From Branchipolynoe longqiensis (taxonomy: Eukaryota > Annelida > Polychaeta > Phyllodocida > Polynoidae), in the NCBI GenBank assembly GCA_030323885.1, contig CM059198.1, forward strand, positions 74,547,045 to 74,611,044: a stretch of 64,000 bases of DNA, given 5' to 3'. Positions 52,821-63,576 of this stretch are shown here, piece after piece (within the stretch, counting starts at the first letter, position 1; each line of letters opens with the position of its first letter). The position numbers were made by a program, and so were the translations under genes. Under the pieces are notes generated by a model. That model had not been told where the DNA came from and searched no databases. It worked only from the letters and a program-made list of their open reading frames with translations.

Positions 52821-52891
52821 CTGGTTGTTCCTAGCTTGGTTCCTCCAAGCCCTGCCCAGCCTTGCACCTGGGTCCAACCCATCGGAGTTAC
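52821..52891 (-). CDS. PFK: Phosphofructokinase exon, most 5' found
   Basis: The acceptor CATTTTAG lies above 52891 and the donor CAG|GTAAGA below 52821. The 23 codons plus two bases read VTPMGWTQVQGWAGLGGTKL and GTT(R). It corresponds to the WxxVxGWxGxGGxxLGTxR segment early in the C-terminal half, and the Arg is a fructose-2,6-bisphosphate contact by homology. No further upstream exon was recognised in the remaining 11 kb. Confidence 0.93.
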
Positions 52892-53293
52892 CTAAAATGG
52901 GATTAAGCAGGGTTTTGTAAAATAAAAAAACTAATTATCACAAATAATGTAATAATGGAAAACCAATTTGTCCATCAATGAATCAATTCTGTCGGTGTTT
53001 AATGAACCTAAACCAAAACCAACATTAGAATACGAGTTAGTGGTTTTAATAACATTTTATGTCATTTGGTTCTCTTTTTTCTTCCTTTTTAAAAAAAAGA
53101 GAAAAACAAAAAGAGGCATGAGTACAGCATAAGCTAGCTATCCGACATTCATTATTACATCAGCAAATTTACTACCATCAACTACGCCCCATCAGTATGG
53201 GTTATTTAACCATTGTAAGTTGTAGTAAACACCTTCACAACACAACCAGCAGAGTCAGTATTCAAACAACTGTTTCAGAAACACACCACTAAA

Positions 53294-53755
53294 CCACATA
53301 AAAGGAGAGCCTTTTAAACAAGGTGTCACTATATAATTAGGACAATTCGGGCAGCGGTGGGAGAGAAGTCCACATAAAGGGAGAGCCTTTTAAACATGGT
53401 GTCACTATATAATTAGGACAATTCGGGCAGCGGTGGGAGAGAAGTCCACATAAATGGAGAGCCTTTTAAACATGGTGTCACTATATAATTAGGACAATTC
53501 GGGCAGCGGGGGAGAGAAGTCCACATAAAGGGAGAGCCTTTTAAACATGGTGTCACTATATAATTAGGACAATTCGGGCAGCGGTGGGAGAGAAGTCCAC
53601 ATAAAGGGAGAGCCTTTTAAACATGGTGTCACTATATAATTAGGACAATTCGGGCAGCGGTGGGAGAGAAGTCCACATAAAGGGAGAGCCTTTTAAACAT
53701 GGTGTCACTATATAATTAGGACAATTCGGGCAGCGGTGGGAGAGAAGGAGACCCT
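53294..53755. repeat. 76-bp minisatellite, six copies
   Basis: CACATAAAGGGAGAGCCTTT + TAAACATGGTGTCACTATAT + AATTAGGACAATTCGGGCAG + CGGTGGGAGAGAAGTC is repeated six times with very few differences, so recent expansion is likely. Confidence 0.93.
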
Positions 53756-53841
53756 TAATTAGGAATACTTGATGAACAGATAGTTTCAAGTCTTCTCTAG
53801 ATCCGTATTATCCTTGGTGTTGCATATACCACCCCAATCAA

Positions 53842-54187
53842 AAGTAAAGCTTGCTTTATTTAACGATGCCTCTAGAGCACATTGATTTTTATCATTGGCT
53901 ATTGGATGTCAAAACATATTGTCGTTCTGACATATTTCTTTGGAGGAAACCTGCTGCCGCCACATAGGTTACGCTTTCTGATAAGCAGCAAGGGGTCATT
54001 TATATTATATGCACTTTCCCACAGACAGGACCGCAAATACCACAACCTTTGATGAACCAGTTGTGGACCACTGGTTGGAATGGAAAATAGTGCAAACTGT
54101 AAATGGGTCCACTGAGCAGGTTCAATAGGATGACTGACACCTACACAGGTAGACACTCTACCCCCTGAGCTAAGTCCCGCTCCCCAT
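53842..54187 (-). mobile_element. tRNA-derived SINE-C, minus strand, full length
   Basis: The inverted tail (AGCTTGCTTTATTTAACGAT, GCCTCTAGAGCACATTGATT), body (TTTCTTTGGAGGAAACCTGC) and head (GACACTCTACCCCCTGAGCT) are all present. A CCATACCACCCCAATCA flank occurs on both sides (53826-53842 and 54184-54200), which is the target-site duplication. Confidence 0.9.
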
Positions 54188-54339
54188 ACCACCCCAATCA
54201 GGGCTCAATCAAAGTATCATGGATGAAGGTGGTCTCCAGTACAAACAAAACCCCAGAAATCTATGGTGAGGCTATCTGACGTTAAAAGATGGCGAATTTC
54301 CACGAATCGCGGATATTCTCCCATAGGCGTAACACTAGG

Positions 54340-55465
54340 TACTCCAAAGGGGGCGTGTACGGTGTCCACAGCACGAAATTTGACATATTTTAACCCTTTT
54401 AAAAACACTCCAATCTTCACTAATTCTGCTTGGTTTGAAATAAATTTATATGAAATTAAAGCTTGTTCTTTTGTCTTTTAGGGTATATGATTTTTAATTA
54501 TTATTATGAAATAAATTACAGTCAATGGACACTTGTTGGGGGGTACCCTCGGCAGATCTGAGCATGCTCGCTGAGTTTGTTTTCATCCAGTCTGAGCTAC
54601 TCCCTTCCCTAAAATTGATACCTTGGTGAGTACAGTGACCTGAGCTATAAATAACCACCAATGAAAGACAGAGAAGAAACTAGGCTTCATTAGCATATCA
54701 AGCATGGGTGTTTTTGAGTGGGAAATTTGATTGAACTGAAGGAGTGAAAACATTAAGACATTAATCCTCCTTGAAAATTTATCAGGATCGTTTTGAAAAT
54801 TATATCATCAGAAAGCTTAAGTCTTCCTCTACCTAACCAGAACAATATTTGGTTGAGATTTATATCATGCGCATCAAGGTTGGTCTGAGAAGTGACTGCT
54901 GCAACAATGTGGCTATTGTCAGCTCGCGATGCTTAAAAGTGAATGTTGTCTTTCTTTCTCTGATCAGTTAGAAAATTATGTCATCATGTAGAGCTTTTAA
55001 TTCTGGTTATTTTGGTATAAAGATTGCTATGTTAGGTCAATTAGAACGGGAGTTATGCTATTTTTCTTTATTTTGCTGAATTTATTATTGGTGGTTGCTG
55101 GAAATTAAGGAATTTAGCAAGTTTGACATGAAATTTCAGAAAGAATACTAACAGTGATGGTCTGTAAAAAATTGAGCTTCTTATTTGTACTATAGAGAAT
55201 GAGATTCTTTAATATTGGACAGATCATATGCAAAATAGCTTCCAGGAGGGACCCTAAAAACCAAGATTTGGCTAATTTGGAAATGTGCACAAATCGGGGT
55301 AAAAAAATCAATCTTTAAACACTCATAACTTTGCAGATATTCAATTGATCTAAATGATTTTTATATCATTGAGATCCAATTTAAAAGATGTGTTCAGATA
55401 TATAACTTGTAATACTGACTGACCTGTTGAAAATAGAAATCACTTTGGAGTACCTAGTAACACTG
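54340..55465. mobile_element. Possible 1.1-kb element between 16-bp inverted repeats
   Basis: ACTAGGTACTCCAAAG at about 54346 is inverted as CTTTGGAGTACCTAGT at about 55445. The intervening DNA is AT-rich with no recognised coding capacity. It could be chance or a worn transposon. Confidence 0.35.
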
Positions 55466-55689
55466 TCAAGGTATCAAAAAAAAAAACGGAAGTCAAGTTT
55501 CACCCACTACTCTCCTAGCACTATCCTAGCACCATTGCACTGATCAGTCGGTGCAGCCTGTCTTTGGAGAGCGTCCCACTCTGTATTCTCGCGCATGCGT
55601 ACGCTGATGGTTCTGCGTGGTGCAGTATTCTATTGGTCTACACTGACAGTGCTGCAGGATTACATGTGCTACGCGACGAAACAGGATTA

Positions 55690-56008
55690 TTTGTTTGTTT
55701 GCTGGAGTTTTATGTTCTGGCAACATCTGGGTATCCCCTTACGACAGTGCACACTCATGGTGACTTTATAGTGCTGCCCCATTAGGAGACCAGGCCACCA
55801 GCATCATGACCTAATATCGCACTCAGTCACATTACCCTGATACTGAGCTAACCAGTCCTTGCCCTATCCTACTAATGCTGAGTGCCAGGCTATGTAGCGA
55901 CAAATATCAATTTCATAAGTCATTGGTTTGACTCGACGAGGAACAGAAGTCCCGACCTTCCACACGGGAAGCCTGTGCTCTACCAATTTGACCACCACGT
56001 CCGGTAAG
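55690..56008 (-). mobile_element. tRNA-derived SINE-A, minus strand
   Basis: The inverted 3' end (TTGCTGGAGTTTTATGTTCT) through body (GTCATTGGTTTGACTCGACG) to head (CCAATTTGACCACCACGTCC). Nearly complete. Confidence 0.82.
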
Positions 56009-57115
56009 GTGATATCAAGATGGGCACCAACTTGTGACAGTGTACACCGATGGTGACTTCACAGTACTACCCCCTGGGAAACTGTGCCGCCAACATGACC
56101 TGATACCCCCCTTCAGCATGACCTGATATCCCCCCTTCAGCATGACCTGATACCCCCCTTCAGCATGACCTGGGGCTAAATGTATGAAGCACAATTTATC
56201 GGCTGCGGAGTTAAGGGCGGCCGGCGGGGTATCTATTGTCGGCGTTAATATATGTGTCACGGGGGATGTATTAGTCCAAAGCGCGTGCGGGTTAGCTAAC
56301 GTTTCAGTTATTTATAGATTTAGGAAATCCCTCTGCCTTTGTAGCCATATATTAGGCTCAAATATATTAAATGCGACCATATTTAACAGAATTACATACT
56401 CAAATCGTGAAATTTCATTAAATTAACCCTAAATTCGAAGCGTTATTAAGGCTACCGCCGCATTGGCGGCGATATTAATAGTTATATTTTCGAATCGACG
56501 AATGTAATGTAAACAAATCGCCGCAACCGCCGCATCGACGTCACGTTCCATACTGGCGGCGCCGGCGGTTTGTTTACTGTACGTTCGTCGATTCAAAAAT
56601 ATAACTATTAATATCGCCGCCAATGCTGCAGTAGTCTTAATAACGCTTCGAATTTAGGGTTAATTTAATGAAATTTCACGATTTGAGTATGTAATTCTGT
56701 TAAATATGGTCGCATTGAATAGATTTGGCCCGAATCGGTCCCTAACCTGCACGTTATCCCTGGCTCAAGTGGGAGTTAGTGAAGGCGACGTTAACCCTCG
56801 AGGCGGTAGCCTAACCCGCGCACATACATTGACACTTTGGCCGCTAACCAGGGAAATCCGCACGACGCGTGGGTTACGAGCCCTAACCCGGACTCTTACA
56901 TTTGGCCCCCGATATCCCCCCCATCAGCATGACCTGATACCCCCCTTCAGTCACATTATTGATTCCCAGCTGACCTGTCCTTTCCCTATCCTAATGACGC
57001 CAGGCTAGGTAGCGACAAGAATCAATAGTTTGTGTCTGATTCAGGTGGGGATCGAACCTACAATATCCTACACGGGAAGTGAGTAGTCTACCCATTGGGC
57101 CACCTCGTCAGGTAG
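56009..57115 (-). mobile_element. SINE-A copy with internal tandem repeat, split by a MITE
   Basis: The SINE body is present in two parts (56009-56171 and 56908-57115, the latter ending with the head ACCCATTGGGCCACCTCGTC). At the break, CTTCAGCATGACCTGATA + CCCCC is repeated several times. The MITE at 56172-56907 inserted into this array. Confidence 0.75.
56172..56907. mobile_element. MITE with GGGGCTAAATGTA ends and long central palindrome
   Basis: GGGGCTAAATGTATGAAG at the left and CTCTTACATTTGGCCCC at the right form the ends. The centre (about 56360-56710) is a palindrome with arms of about 170 bp: AAATGCGACCATATTTAACA ... GGCGGCGATATTAATAGTTA pairs with its inverse after 56545. It is rich in GCCGCC motifs and non-coding. 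Confidence 0.8.
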
Positions 57116-57116
57116 G

Positions 57117-57535
57117 ACATACCCCCGTGTAACCATTACTTTGTGACAACGGGAAAGAGTTGGCTGTCAACAGACATTGCTGTCAAAGACACATCCCAGT
57201 ATAGCAATTACTTTGTGACAGCGGGCAAGAGTTGGCTGTCAACAAACATTGCTGTCACAGACACATCCCAGTGTAATCATCACCTTGTGACAGTGGGCTA
57301 GAGTTAGCTGTCAACAGACATTGCTGTCACAGACACATCCCAGTATAGCAATTACTTTGTGACAATGGGAAAGAGTTGGCTGTCAACAGACATTGCTGTC
57401 AGAGACAAATCCCAGTATAGCCATTACTTTATGAGAGTGGGCAAGAGTTAGCTGTCAACAGACATTGCTGTCACAGGCAAAGCCATTACTTTGTGGCAGC
57501 GGGCAATAGTTGTCTGTCAACAAATATTGCTGTTA
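57117..57535. repeat. 72-bp minisatellite, about six copies
   Basis: Units of ACATCCCAGTATAGCAATTA + CTTTGTGACAGCGGGCAAGA + GTTGGCTGTCAACAAACATT + GCTGTCACAGAC, with the last units partly deleted. Confidence 0.9.
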
Positions 57536-58495
57536 CATCCATAAACACGCAAACAGAGATGAGATGTGGAATTGTGAATCGGTTGTATCAATCAATGTAC
57601 AGGAAATACCAAATAAGAGTGGGGTAATTTATACAATTGTTACAAGAGGTGGGGTAATTTATACAATTGTTATAACTTAAGGCATACAAATACAATTCCG
57701 TCAGGTAGAATTCCACTGAACACACTTGATGTAGGAAATGGTTGGAGCAACATTAAACACAAACACATTCTGTTCAATTTAATAAATACCTTCGCTCTTA
57801 ATGCATGATTTATATTATAAAAAGGATTACACCACAAAACCATCACGCAAGCAATTAGTTTACTTTCATTTCAATTTTATACTGAAAATGTGCAACAAAA
57901 ATATTTTTAAAATGAAGAGTCGCAGATACAGATTTTCCTTTGAAAACATACTCATATTTCTATTTTAAGAGCATTGGGGGAAAACAATTTTCAAAGTGGA
58001 ATGGAATGAAATCGACTCCACAAGATTAAGATTGGAGACAAGAAAACCTGCACCGAGAGGATATGCTACACATGCTTAAAGAATGTCGTCTGCAGTCTCC
58101 GAATATTGTCTTTGTATCACTACAAATTCGTCGGTTTTCAATTATAGAATAGTCTGCCAGTACTAAAAGCAGATATTCAAAAGTGGGATTGGACAAACAA
58201 AAGGAAACAAACAGCAGAATCTGACGGCAAGGTAGGCGATGAGAGAACAAACACTGACAACGAAATCTTCTCCTAACAGAGTCTGCACAGAGATGCCAAG
58301 GCAATGCTTGGAGAGTACGGTGTGAAACCTGACTTCCGGTAGTTTACGTGATTCTCTAAAGAGCCGTTCAACGTTGTCAACATTTTCATGGTCATACAAA
58401 ACATACAACAGGGGAGAGGGCGACTGTCATTAAATGATAAAAGTCGTAATTTACTAAAAATGTTGATAATTTTCGGCGATTTTTGTTTTTGTACA
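57536..58495. other. Sequence without recognised features
   Basis: A short duplication (GAGGTGGGGTAATTTATACA at about 57617 and 57646). Minus-strand frames at 58026-58408 show no recognisable domain. No phosphofructokinase exon is found here. Confidence 0.5.
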
Positions 58496-58727
58496 TTAGT
58501 TGATTATGCAGGGGAATTTTCAATCACACACAATTGGCCTTCCTCATTCCACTTCTCCCTGTTCTATCCTAGTAATGCCAAATGCCAGGCTAGGTAGCAA
58601 CAAGTATCAATTATCATGTTATTGGGTTCACTTGACCAGATGTCAAACCCAGGGGTTCGAATCCCCTGACCTGCCAAAACAGGATGCACGCGTCCAACTC
58701 ATTCGGCCACCCTATCTGGTTCTGTAG
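58496..58727 (-). mobile_element. tRNA-derived SINE-B (short tail), minus strand
   Basis: The inverted short tail (AGTTGATTATGCAGGGGAAT, TGGCCTTCCTCATTCCAC), body, B box region (GGGGTTCGAATCCCCTGACC) and head (CCAACTCATTCGGCCACCCT). Confidence 0.84.
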
Positions 58728-58757
58728 TAAACTGTTTGTGTACTACTTTGGGTGAGG

Positions 58758-59072
58758 ATTTGGTTAATTGTTAGAGTTTTACGACCTGCCGACATCTAAG
58801 GTCAGGACGGGTACCGACTTGTGACACTGCACATTCATGGGGACTTTATAGTGCTGCCGCACTGGGAAAATCAGGCCTCCGACACCATGACCTGATATCC
58901 CACGCAGTCACATTATCCTGACTAGCCAGTTCTTGCCCTATCCTATTAATGCCGAGCACCAAGCTAGGAAGTGACAAGTATCAATTTTATAAGTCATTGG
59001 TTTGACTCGACCGGGGACCAAACTCCTGCATGAGAGGGCCTCGTTCTACCAATTCTGCCACGGCGCCCAGTT
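58758..59072 (-). mobile_element. tRNA-derived SINE-A, minus strand
   Basis: From the inverted 3' end (TTGTTAGAGTTTTACGACCT) through the body (CAAGTATCAATTTTATAAGT, TTTGACTCGACCGGGGACCA) to the head (ACCAATTCTGCCACGGCGCC). Confidence 0.83.
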
Positions 59073-59273
59073 TTGAGGAGGATGGAGGTGGGGATAGAAA
59101 AGTAGTATTCTTTGTACTACCTTGAAAGTGTTGACAACCTTGGTCGGCCCTGACCGTACTAAGCATATGGGAAGTTGGGTGCCCTGACCTTTGTGTTCAC
59201 AGGTGTCGCCACTGTGGCTGTTTCCATTTGTATTTGCACTTGATACCACCAAGCGGCCATGATGGGAACTGGA

Positions 59274-59312
59274 ACCGTACCAAAGACCCTATAGGGTCTT
59301 TGACCGTACTAA
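59274..59312. repeat. Collapsed MITE terminal repeats
   Basis: TACCAAAGACCCTATAGGGT + CTTTGACCGTAC is a head-to-head pair of the terminal repeats of the element at 5286-5680 with no interior, probably a deletion derivative. Confidence 0.55.
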
Positions 59313-59379
59313 GCATTCTGCCTCAAGTGGTTCCCATGAGGTGGTGCCACGATGGGAACTCGGAACCTGACCAGGGCCG

Positions 59380-59585
59380 TGTTCAGGAGACAAAAAGCGC
59401 CTCGAAAATGGCCACCGTATTCAGTGGTTACAGCCAATCACAGCGCAGCTATTCCATTGCAAATGGCCGCCACCTTTGGGGGCGGCCATTTTCGAGGCGA
59501 CAAACTGCTTTTGCCCTTCAGACTAGCGGGACGTCAGGGATTTCCCCCGAGTCGTCTCCGAGGCGTACCCTGAACGTGGCCCTGG
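59380..59585. mobile_element. MITE with GTTCAGGGT-type family interior
   Basis: CCGTGTTCAGGAGACAAAAA at the left and GGCGTACCCTGAACGTGGCC at the right. The interior CAGTGGTTACAGCCAATCAC + AGCGCAGCTATTCCATTGCA is the inverse of the copies at 21652 and 27122. Confidence 0.82.
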
Positions 59586-59940
59586 TGCCGGTCAAATACC
59601 GGAAGCCATGAACACACCAATGTTTCAAATACGTCGGACATGTTGTCACTATTAGGTAATAGATGGATTAGATCGAAGATTCACCCAGTACTTGCAGTAG
59701 GGGTAAAAAAACAACCCATTAGAAAAAGTGGCGAACGGTTTGTTAAATTAACAATGTATGTGCTGATTTCATTTAAGAAGCAAAATATATTCTTCATATA
59801 CATCTTCATATGTACCCGCTACTTTTGAGTTGAAAAATATAATACAACATGTAGTTTAATGAACTTTAAAATGGAAATCGACAGCATTCTATCGTTGCCA
59901 TCTTGTCTTTTTGCATTCTCTCTCATTTCAGCAACTCTGC
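59586..59940. other. Sequence without recognised features
   Basis: AT-rich. No gene or repeat is recognised before the palindromic element. Confidence 0.5.
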
Positions 59941-59944
59941 TTTA

Positions 59945-60620
59945 GTATGGAACAGGAAGTGGAATTCCTGGTATCAGTATCAAATGACTACTTACAGGCC
60001 CGTTTATACTCTTGACCGCGTGTGACGCCGCAACACGGCACAAGCCAACATTCCCATTTAGACTTTATATCGACGTTCAACAGCGTGTGACGGCGCAAAA
60101 CGGTGGGGAGTAAACGTGGCCGTGAAAGTCTGAATGCTTTGAGGCACACGGTTGCCAACGTCAACCTATTCTCAATGTCAACACAGTAACAAAATGAGTG
60201 CTGCGGCAATGCTATGTCTATGCGGAGCATTTAGTTTTTTGCAAAATAAATTTTAAATCTTTCATTGGGTCGATTAAAAAGATCTTAATGTGTGATTGAA
60301 GAGGAAGATCTGAAGTATTTAATTTAACCTAAGAGCAATTTCCTTTGAAAGGATTCAAAAGCAGAGATAATAGTGAATGTTGGGATATTCTGAGTGTCAG
60401 TCCGAACTGCCGGTGTATGGAAGCGCTGACCTTGAAAGTTCAACATAGTTGAACTCTGGTCAACGCTTGCGTCGTCACACGCCGTTGAACGTCGACGCAA
60501 AGTCTAAATGGGAAGGTTGGCGTGCACCGTGTTGTGCCGTCACACGCCGTCAAGAGTATAAACGGGCCTATAAGTAGTCATTTGATACTGGAACCAGGAA
60601 TTCCACTTCCTGTTCTATGC
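59945..60620. mobile_element. Palindromic MITE nested in a longer inverted repeat
   Basis: The MITE (about 59996-60571, AGGCCCGTTTATACTCTTGA / TCAAGAGTATAAACGGGCCT) belongs to the family of 51253-51510. Its flanks are also inverted repeats: GGAACAGGAAGTGGAATTCC ... ATCAAATGACTACTTA on the left mirrors TAAGTAGTCATTTGATACTG ... GGAATTCCACTTCCTGTTC on the right. The palindromic unit is therefore about 670 bp. Confidence 0.85.
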
Positions 60621-61391
60621 TAAAGCAATTTTTGCCCGTATTTAGATTACGTTGTCATTCAACCCTATTGCAAGTACGGGGTGAATCTCTTATCTATAGA
60701 TGGATGAAATATACAGTCATGTCCAAATAGATATATATTTGTAATATATCCATTGTGGATTAAATCAATCAAGCAATCAAGCAATCAATCGCGGGCTATC
60801 AAATCTTGAGATAATCGCGACGATCTTTCATCCAGCCCATCAATTTATCGCAAATCTCAGATGATTGACATAGAATTGAGCAGAGTTTACAAAACAGTGA
60901 TCTGTTGCAGATGTCAAAGAGGGAAGGGGGCTTATACAAAAACAGGTCAGCAAAGATTCAAAGAATGACACATAACATGATTACTGAAGCATATCCCATC
61001 ACGGAATGCTGGGAAATGGTTACTAGTAACAGGCACTGATGATTGGATTCGAGTATTTTGTTGCATGCCTACAACAACAAAAGATTCTTTTCTTTTAAGT
61101 AAAAACAAGAACCTGGATCAACATTTGGAAAAGAATATACAATTTGCAAAGATACATTGCCAGCGCAAGGAGAAACGTTGGAAGGGAGTTTGGACGGTTT
61201 TGTTTTCAAAAACTCACGTGCATTTTCTACTCACATGTTGCTGCAAAAAGGGGGACAGTGCAATTTGACCAAATTTAATCAAAAATACAATTCGAGGGCA
61301 AGTTTGCCTCCTTTAGTACAGTTAGGAGTAGATGCTTAACAGATATCTGTATATTGTTTCTCCAGTAAACTACTAATTTATCACTTATATT
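60621..61391. other. Sequence without recognised features
   Basis: A CAATCAAGCAATCAAG stretch near 60766-60792. No gene is supported. Confidence 0.5.
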
Positions 61392-61650
61392 TGAGACTGT
61401 CTCAAAAGGTGCTAAGCAATATGGGACAAAACTTTGTCCATTGTAACGATCAACATACTATCTGCTTATGCATTTGCTCAGGATAAACTGATTTGTTTTT
61501 TACATGGTGTTTCATAATCCCAATAGATTAAATATTGATTTGAAGCAAATGTCCTTGTGTTTTCAGTGTAACCGTTTCTGTGATCTTTTATGTCAATCGT
61601 TACAATGGACAAAAAAAAAGAAGAGTTATCACCTTTTGAGACAGGCTCAT
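61392..61650. mobile_element. MITE with GAGACTGTCTCAAAAGGTG ends
   Basis: TGAGACTGTCTCAAAAGGTG at the left and CACCTTTTGAGACAGGCTCA at the right form clear terminal repeats. The interior (TGGGACAAAACTTTGTCCAT, CAAATGTCCTTGTGTTTTC) is inverse to 28385-28633. Confidence 0.88.
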
Positions 61651-61806
61651 TTGTTTATTCTAAATAAATCACTCTAGACTTGACGGAATTGATTCAATTT
61701 CAAGCTGCATATTTCAATGAAAACATCAAAATTTCTAAACCAAACCGCTGACAGAGATTTGATCCTACATATCTAACTTACATAAAAGGGGATACTAAGT
61801 CGATTT

Positions 61807-62112
61807 AAAAGAACCAGTTATTGGGGTTTTACATCCGAGCACCATCTATGGTCATGCCAGGATATGTATTAACTTGTGACAGTGTACACTCATAGCGACT
61901 TAATAGTGCTGCCCCACTGGGACACCAGGCGACCGGCACCATGACCCACTATCACACACAGATACCAGCCCTTCCCCTATCCTAGTAATGCCAAGCACCA
62001 GGATAGGTAGCGACAAGTATCAGTCATTGGTTTGAGTGGGCAATGATGCAAACTCCCGACCTTCCACACGGGAAGCCTGTGCTCTATCGATTCAACCACG
62101 GGGTCCAGTCAC
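61807..62112 (-). mobile_element. tRNA-derived SINE-A, minus strand
   Basis: The inverted 3' end (TTGGGGTTTTACATCCGAGC) to head (TCTATCGATTCAACCACGGG). It is inserted into a MITE. Confidence 0.82.
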
Positions 62113-62134
62113 CCGTTACTGCTGATGCCTCTGC

Positions 62135-62292
62135 CAGGGATGATAGTGGTTATAAGGGGAAAAAAACGGAAATTAAGCCAAGATTATTATCCCGACGGCA
62201 AATTTCTGTTTACACCTATATAAAAAATGCCCCCAGGATGCGAAAAAAAAACTCGCAGGAAATCCGCTTAAAAACGGAAAATATCATCCCTG
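62135..62292. mobile_element. Short MITE with CAGGGATGATA ends
   Basis: CAGGGATGATAGTGGTTATA at the left and AAAATATCATCCCTG at the right. The interior CGACGGCAAATTTCTGTTTA and CAGGAAATCCGCTTAAAAA match 52075-52229. Confidence 0.8.
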
Positions 62293-62755
62293 TATACTAT
62301 GCCCGCTTTACTGTCCACGTCAAAATGGTGGACACCATAGGCTTCAGCAGTAACAGGTTCCATTACATTGACTTAGTATTCCGTTCGATACAGCAACAAA
62401 TGTTTAATGAGTCCACATTGGATATGTAGGATCAAATTTAGGTAAGTGTTTTTGGTTCAGAAAATATTATGCTTTCATTGGACTATGCACTTTTAACGTT
62501 TATCTCTTTTAGATTTCAAGTAAATATAACCTACATGAACATAAAACGAAATTCAACTGCTATGACAGTTCCCAAAAATAAACAGGACCAGATAAGCACG
62601 GGTAATACGAACCAGCAGCTTGGATGGTCACGATCAACTTTCTTTTAATTGCACACCGATATTTGAACACATAGAAAATAAATCGGAAATCAAGCAAACG
62701 TTTTTTTTAAAAAGCAGTCCCAAGGAACCACAGGGGATATTGAGGGTCTCTGATG

Positions 62756-63080
62756 GATTGGTTGGTTGTTGGAGTTTTACGTCCTTTGCAACAATTAAGG
62801 TCATAACAGGACGGGTACCGACTGGTGACAGTGCGCACTCATGCTGACTTTATAGTGCTGCTCCACTGGGAAAATCAGGCAACCGGCACCATGAGCTAAT
62901 ATCCCACTCAGTCACATTATCCTGATATTGAGCTAACCAGTCCTTGCACTTTTCTATTAATGCCGAGCACCAAGCTAGGTAGCGACAAGTATCAATTTTA
63001 TAAGTCATTGGTTTGCAAACTCCCGATCTTCCGCACGCGAGCACCGCGCTCTACCGATTCAGCCACCGTGCCCGGTAGGT
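62756..63080 (-). mobile_element. tRNA-derived SINE-A, minus strand
   Basis: The inverted 3' end (GGTTGTTGGAGTTTTACGTC), body (GTATCAATTTTATAAGTCAT) and head (TACCGATTCAGCCACCGTGC), with the B-box area partly deleted. Confidence 0.82.
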
Positions 63081-63576
63081 CTATAATGGATCTATATCAG
63101 ATTAAGATTACACCATCTCGAAACCAGCTGGCTGAATAACTGTGGTCAAGATGAAACATAGACTAGTACTAGTAGTCTGCAGTTATGTCTGGATTTATTT
63201 GGGTTAATTGATTGGAAAGACGTGTGACTAAAACCATTTTTTTTAAACCAAACATATAGATACCATATATATATGCCTATTAAAAATATATATACCTATT
63301 AAAAATATTACTAATTAAAAATACATATACATAAAAAAATATATATAAACACTACATACACAAATAAAAATTGGACCGTCAAAACGGGTCTATAGGCGAT
63401 AACGACCAAACGCAGTTGGCAAATAGTGCTTTGAGCCCCTCACAGGTGGCGCCAGTGTGGACAATACTGAAACAACACAGGGCCAGTCAGACAGGATATA
63501 GTGAGTATAGTGTAATATAGACCCCTTTCAATGTTTGTAAACATCGTGTATGCGCGCGCAGCTCGGCTGCAGAACG
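63081..63576. other. Sequence without recognised features
   Basis: TA/AAATA-rich tract at 63255-63365. No gene or mobile element is recognised. Confidence 0.5.

Larger units (their letters stand above)
37581..52891 (-). other. PFK: ATP-dependent 6-phosphofructokinase gene, 3' portion (C-terminal half)
   Basis: Gene-level entry. Nine minus-strand exons, 52821-52891, 52245-52335, 50894-51046, 48984-49148, 44714-44775, 44024-44135, 42001-42103, 40708-40813 and 37581-37722, join in frame into 334 residues plus a stop. Phosphofructokinase phosphorylates fructose 6-phosphate with ATP and is the main control step of glycolysis, acting as a cytosolic tetramer. This piece is the C-terminal, regulatory half of the duplicated animal enzyme. 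Residues lining the fructose-2,6-bisphosphate site in human PFKM are kept: Arg of LGTTR, TISNN, Arg of KNRVF, MGG, Glu of RNEK, Arg of NCRLNV, HMQQ and Arg of HRIPK. The N-terminal catalytic half was not found in 52.9-64 kb and should lie beyond the right edge. It converges with Argonaute. Confidence 0.95.
61702..62503. mobile_element. Two opposed MITE halves with SINE-A and a second MITE between
   Basis: 61702-61806 is a left half of the AAAGCTGCATAGTCC family, and 62317-62503 is a half in the other orientation. SINE-A (about 61807-62110, minus strand) sits directly after the first half, which resumes briefly as CCGTTACTGCTGATGCC. The short MITE at 62135-62292 lies between them. Confidence 0.65.

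Noticed and set aside
58026..58408. Minus-strand frames considered as upstream phosphofructokinase exons
   Set aside because: Translations show none of the conserved N-terminal-half motifs (GSIDNDF, MGRHCG, DGFEG).
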